Shown piece after piece: positions 58,101 through 60,000 of a stretch of 60,000 nucleotides of DNA. The notes under the pieces were generated by a model. It did not search any database. It was not told the DNA's origin and was given only the letters and a program-made list of their open reading frames with translations. Position 1 is the stretch's first letter, and the number at the start of each line of letters is the position of its first letter. The translations under genes were made by a program, and so were the position numbers. Source of the DNA: Membranipora membranacea (taxonomy: Eukaryota > Bryozoa > Gymnolaemata > Cheilostomatida > Membraniporidae); contig OU612067.1 of NCBI GenBank assembly GCA_914767715.1, positions 31,038,162-31,098,161 on the forward strand, read 5' to 3'.

Positions 58101-59597
58101 TGGCTTATTGTAATAGTACAAATACCACGGAGAGTTTGGAGATCAGCACAAAATGGGATGGCACTATCATCATAACAGGTATGCAGCGATATTATATCAG
58201 AAACTTCTTGGCAAATATATCATCCTAGTTTCGGTTTTTCATTCTAAATACCAATTAGCCATTATTACAAAGAGGCGAGGCAGAGAACCATGGTCTTAAC
58301 AGATTTACTTGGATTCATTCCAATGTTGAGTAGTTTAGTACAGAGGTACTAGATCTCATTTGATTAAATATTTAGACTAAGACCCGCCCCTTCTCGAAGA
58401 CTAGAGTGTTATAATATAATGGCAGGGGGGCAAGGTCCCTGTTGACGACAGGTGTAAACCTGCTCAACAGGTACCTTCCTGGTGAACGGGTTTGTGAGCC
58501 CCTTGGTCTGCGTGGTCGGCTGACCAGGGCCCTGTGGGGGTGTGGTGCATAGTCAGCAGGCGCGGCGGGCGGGGTTCCTTGGGCTGTCTTCGGCCACATA
58601 GTTCTTGGTCATACTGTTAATCGGGCGGTCGCCATTCTAGTCTCTGACTACCTGATCGCTCCGCTGTCATCATTTTTTTTTAGAAGAACCTTTTATTACA
58701 AATAAACACAAACAGAAACCGGAAAAAAAAAAAAAAATGTTAGATTAGCCCCTTTTGGTTTTGATGACTTAATTTTGTGTGACCCCATATGATGCCTATG
58801 TGTCCCTTATAAGCAGTGGTGGTGGTGGACTTCTTTCTTTGGGGGTACTCTAGTCTGCGGCCGAAAATCACCAATAACATGAAAATTTTTGTAATATGTG
58901 TAATATGTATATCAAATCCTGCATGACCATTATGCAGAAATAACATAGATATGTAAAAGTATGATTGATTGTTGATGATATATTGATATCTGGTCAAAAA
59001 GAGTTATTTACACACAGTTTTTGCACAGAATCTAAAAGCTCCCCCTCTATATTTTTCTGTGAGATCTCTGCTCCCACCAGTTCCTGCTCACTTCTAAAAC
59101 TGCTCATAAGAAAACAAAATATGAGAAGTATAATTAGCATGTTCAAATCAGCGAACGCACATAGCTATAGAGAGGATAGGAGACATGACCATAAGATTGT
59201 ATGGGTGTGGTTTTAGGGCAGTTTGATTTGGCAATAAGGCCCTGAAAACATACATAGCATTTTCCAAGCCCACCTCAGTTGAATCAGGGTATTTGAGGCC
59301 GAGTTCATTGCTGGTTTCGTATTGAACCACATATTGTACAATGGAGCTTTCTTGTGTATGAGTGAATATCTGAAGATGGTGGAAGTTGTCTCCCTCAATT
59401 TGGGCTGTGTCTAAAAATAAGAAGCATCATCTCTTTACATCAACTCAATGTAAACCTGTATCCCTAATATTGGATATTGTTATTCATTCTTTTAAGAAAC
59501 TAATTGCGTTGGTCTCAGAATGAAAGGCAGGTTTGCAAGAGATCTGTATGGAGCGTTGGACAACTACCTGCTGCATGCCGTGTGTATAAATAAGTAA
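52139..59597 (+). CDS. Galactose-3-O-sulfotransferase family protein, copy D (8 exons)
   Basis: Predicted 400 residues from exons 52139-52270, 54947-55163, 55426-55633, 56036-56145, 56729-56875, 57299-57474, 58067-58178 and 59497-59597. The catalytic core is close to A and B: PAPS loop KIEKTGSST (about 86-94), [47 protein letters not shown] and DWLLYQHFN. The ends differ. The N terminus is unrelated in sequence but keeps the type II anchor design ([15 protein letters not shown]). A single 217-nt exon replaces the 57-nt and 178-nt exons of A and B, with an unrelated 5' part ([19 protein letters not shown]). The C-terminal tail is short (LLHAVCINK). The expected role is Golgi 3-O-sulfation of galactose. 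The core is conserved under an altered stem, which suggests a functional paralogue with different localisation or partners. Intron 8 holds a GC-rich insert. Confidence 0.88.
53180..53335 (-). repeat. Inverted copy of the dispersed repeat at 29325-29485, intron 1 of copy D
   Basis: The reverse complement matches 29325-29485 over about 150 bp, including the AAAAAGTGGGAAGTGGGCAG core. The 96-residue frame starting at 53177 is an accident of this repeat. Confidence 0.7.
54263..54276. promoter_or_regulatory. NRF1-type palindrome in intron 1 of copy D
   Basis: TTGCGCATGCGCAA is a perfect 14-bp palindrome containing the NRF1 consensus (TGCGCATGCGCA). It lies in a locally less AT-rich part of intron 1 with other GCGCATGCTCAG-like strings near 54013. 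It could mark an alternative promoter; not shown. Confidence 0.35.
54788..54897. repeat. 9-bp G-rich minisatellite next to the exon 2 acceptor of copy D
   Basis: About 12 units of GGGGTTGCA (variants GGGGCTGCA, GTGGTTGCA) end 49 bp before the acceptor at 54946. The apparent QGLQGLQG frame is intronic. Confidence 0.9.
58376..58738. mobile_element. GC-rich retroposon-like insert with A-rich tail, intron 8 of copy D
   Basis: Intron 8 homology with A and B breaks near 58375 and resumes near 58775 (TGTGACCCCATATGATG). The extra DNA is strikingly GC-rich (GGCGCGGCGGGCGGGG near 58558) and ends in A15 (58723-58737). An A tail and foreign composition suggest a retroposed sequence. A part resembling it lies at about 920-1100. 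Confidence 0.6.
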
Positions 59598-60000
59598 AAA
59601 ATGTTTATTGATATAAATATATATATATATATATATATCATACATAATAAAAAAATGTATTTATATTTATGGGTGTAAAAATCTTTCTACCATATATTTA
59701 TAAACTGGGATGAGTTATTTCCACCATGATACCCATCAGTCCAAAAATAAATTCAGCTCTCTCTTAATAGACACAGGGAGATGCTGCTGTTAACATGTGC
59801 GGATATATCAACAAGATGTCTATTTTGAAACTTCGGAGGAAAGTGGGTTCTACGTTAAAGTGGATCTATTAAGAGCCAGTTTGATATAGTCTGAATTAAT
59901 TTACAACTAACGTAAACTCACTCAAGTATTGTTCCCGTGGCTGCAGCTAAAGCCAGACTCAATCCTTCCATCAGAAGTGGAGCTTATCCAGACCACATCC
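59598..60000. other. 3' flank of copy D
   Basis: Contains an (AT)n run at about 59618-59638 and AATAAAAAAATG near 59645, which may serve polyadenylation. No further gene is visible before the window ends. Confidence 0.4.

Noticed and set aside
58372-58599. 75-residue proline and arginine-rich minus-strand frame
   Set aside because: Product of the GC-rich insert composition. No homology or start context.

Overview
This window is animal (metazoan) nuclear DNA, most likely from a marine invertebrate. It is AT-rich. Its genes are split into short exons with GT-AG introns and matching phases, and the introns are full of small foldback and hAT-type elements, LINE remnants and tRNA-derived SINEs. 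No sequence here fixes the phylum. Continuous open frames are mostly meaningless in this window. The genes below were assembled by hand from splice sites, reading phase and comparison between paralogous copies.

Layout. (1) 802-1645, + strand: the last two coding exons of an unrecognised, possibly HEAT-like gene. (2) 2983-11666 (+), 13832-19381 (+), 27971-20835 (-) and 52139-59597 (+): four copies of a galactose-3-O-sulfotransferase (Gal3ST) family gene, here called A, B, C and D. A, B and D can be joined without a frameshift or stop and predict 415, 427 and 400 residues. Each has a signal-anchor N terminus and both PAPS-binding motifs. C is inverted and is a pseudogene with at least eight independent defects. 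(3) 35131-49895 (+): a 15-exon gene for a type I single-pass receptor of about 1351 residues. It has two tandem Venus-flytrap (ANF-receptor/PBP1) domains, the second clearly like metabotropic glutamate receptors. It has no seven-helix domain and no kinase; the cytoplasmic tail is about 318 residues and motif-rich. (4) Mobile DNA: two hAT-like elements with 8-bp target duplications, an insertion with an empty site in a paralogue, large foldback elements, a TTAA-flanked element, two decayed antisense LINE reverse-transcriptase fragments, a SINE family and several minisatellites.

How the parts may work together. The sulfotransferases should act in the Golgi, moving sulfate from PAPS to the 3-OH of galactose on glycolipids or glycans. 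The receptor should display two ligand-binding modules outside the cell and signal through its tail. Nothing in the sequence links the two functions beyond their adjacency.

The strongest candidates for something new are the tandem-flytrap single-pass receptor and, inside it, a threefold 45-bp repeat carrying three in-frame splice acceptors that could add 0, 15 or 30 residues.
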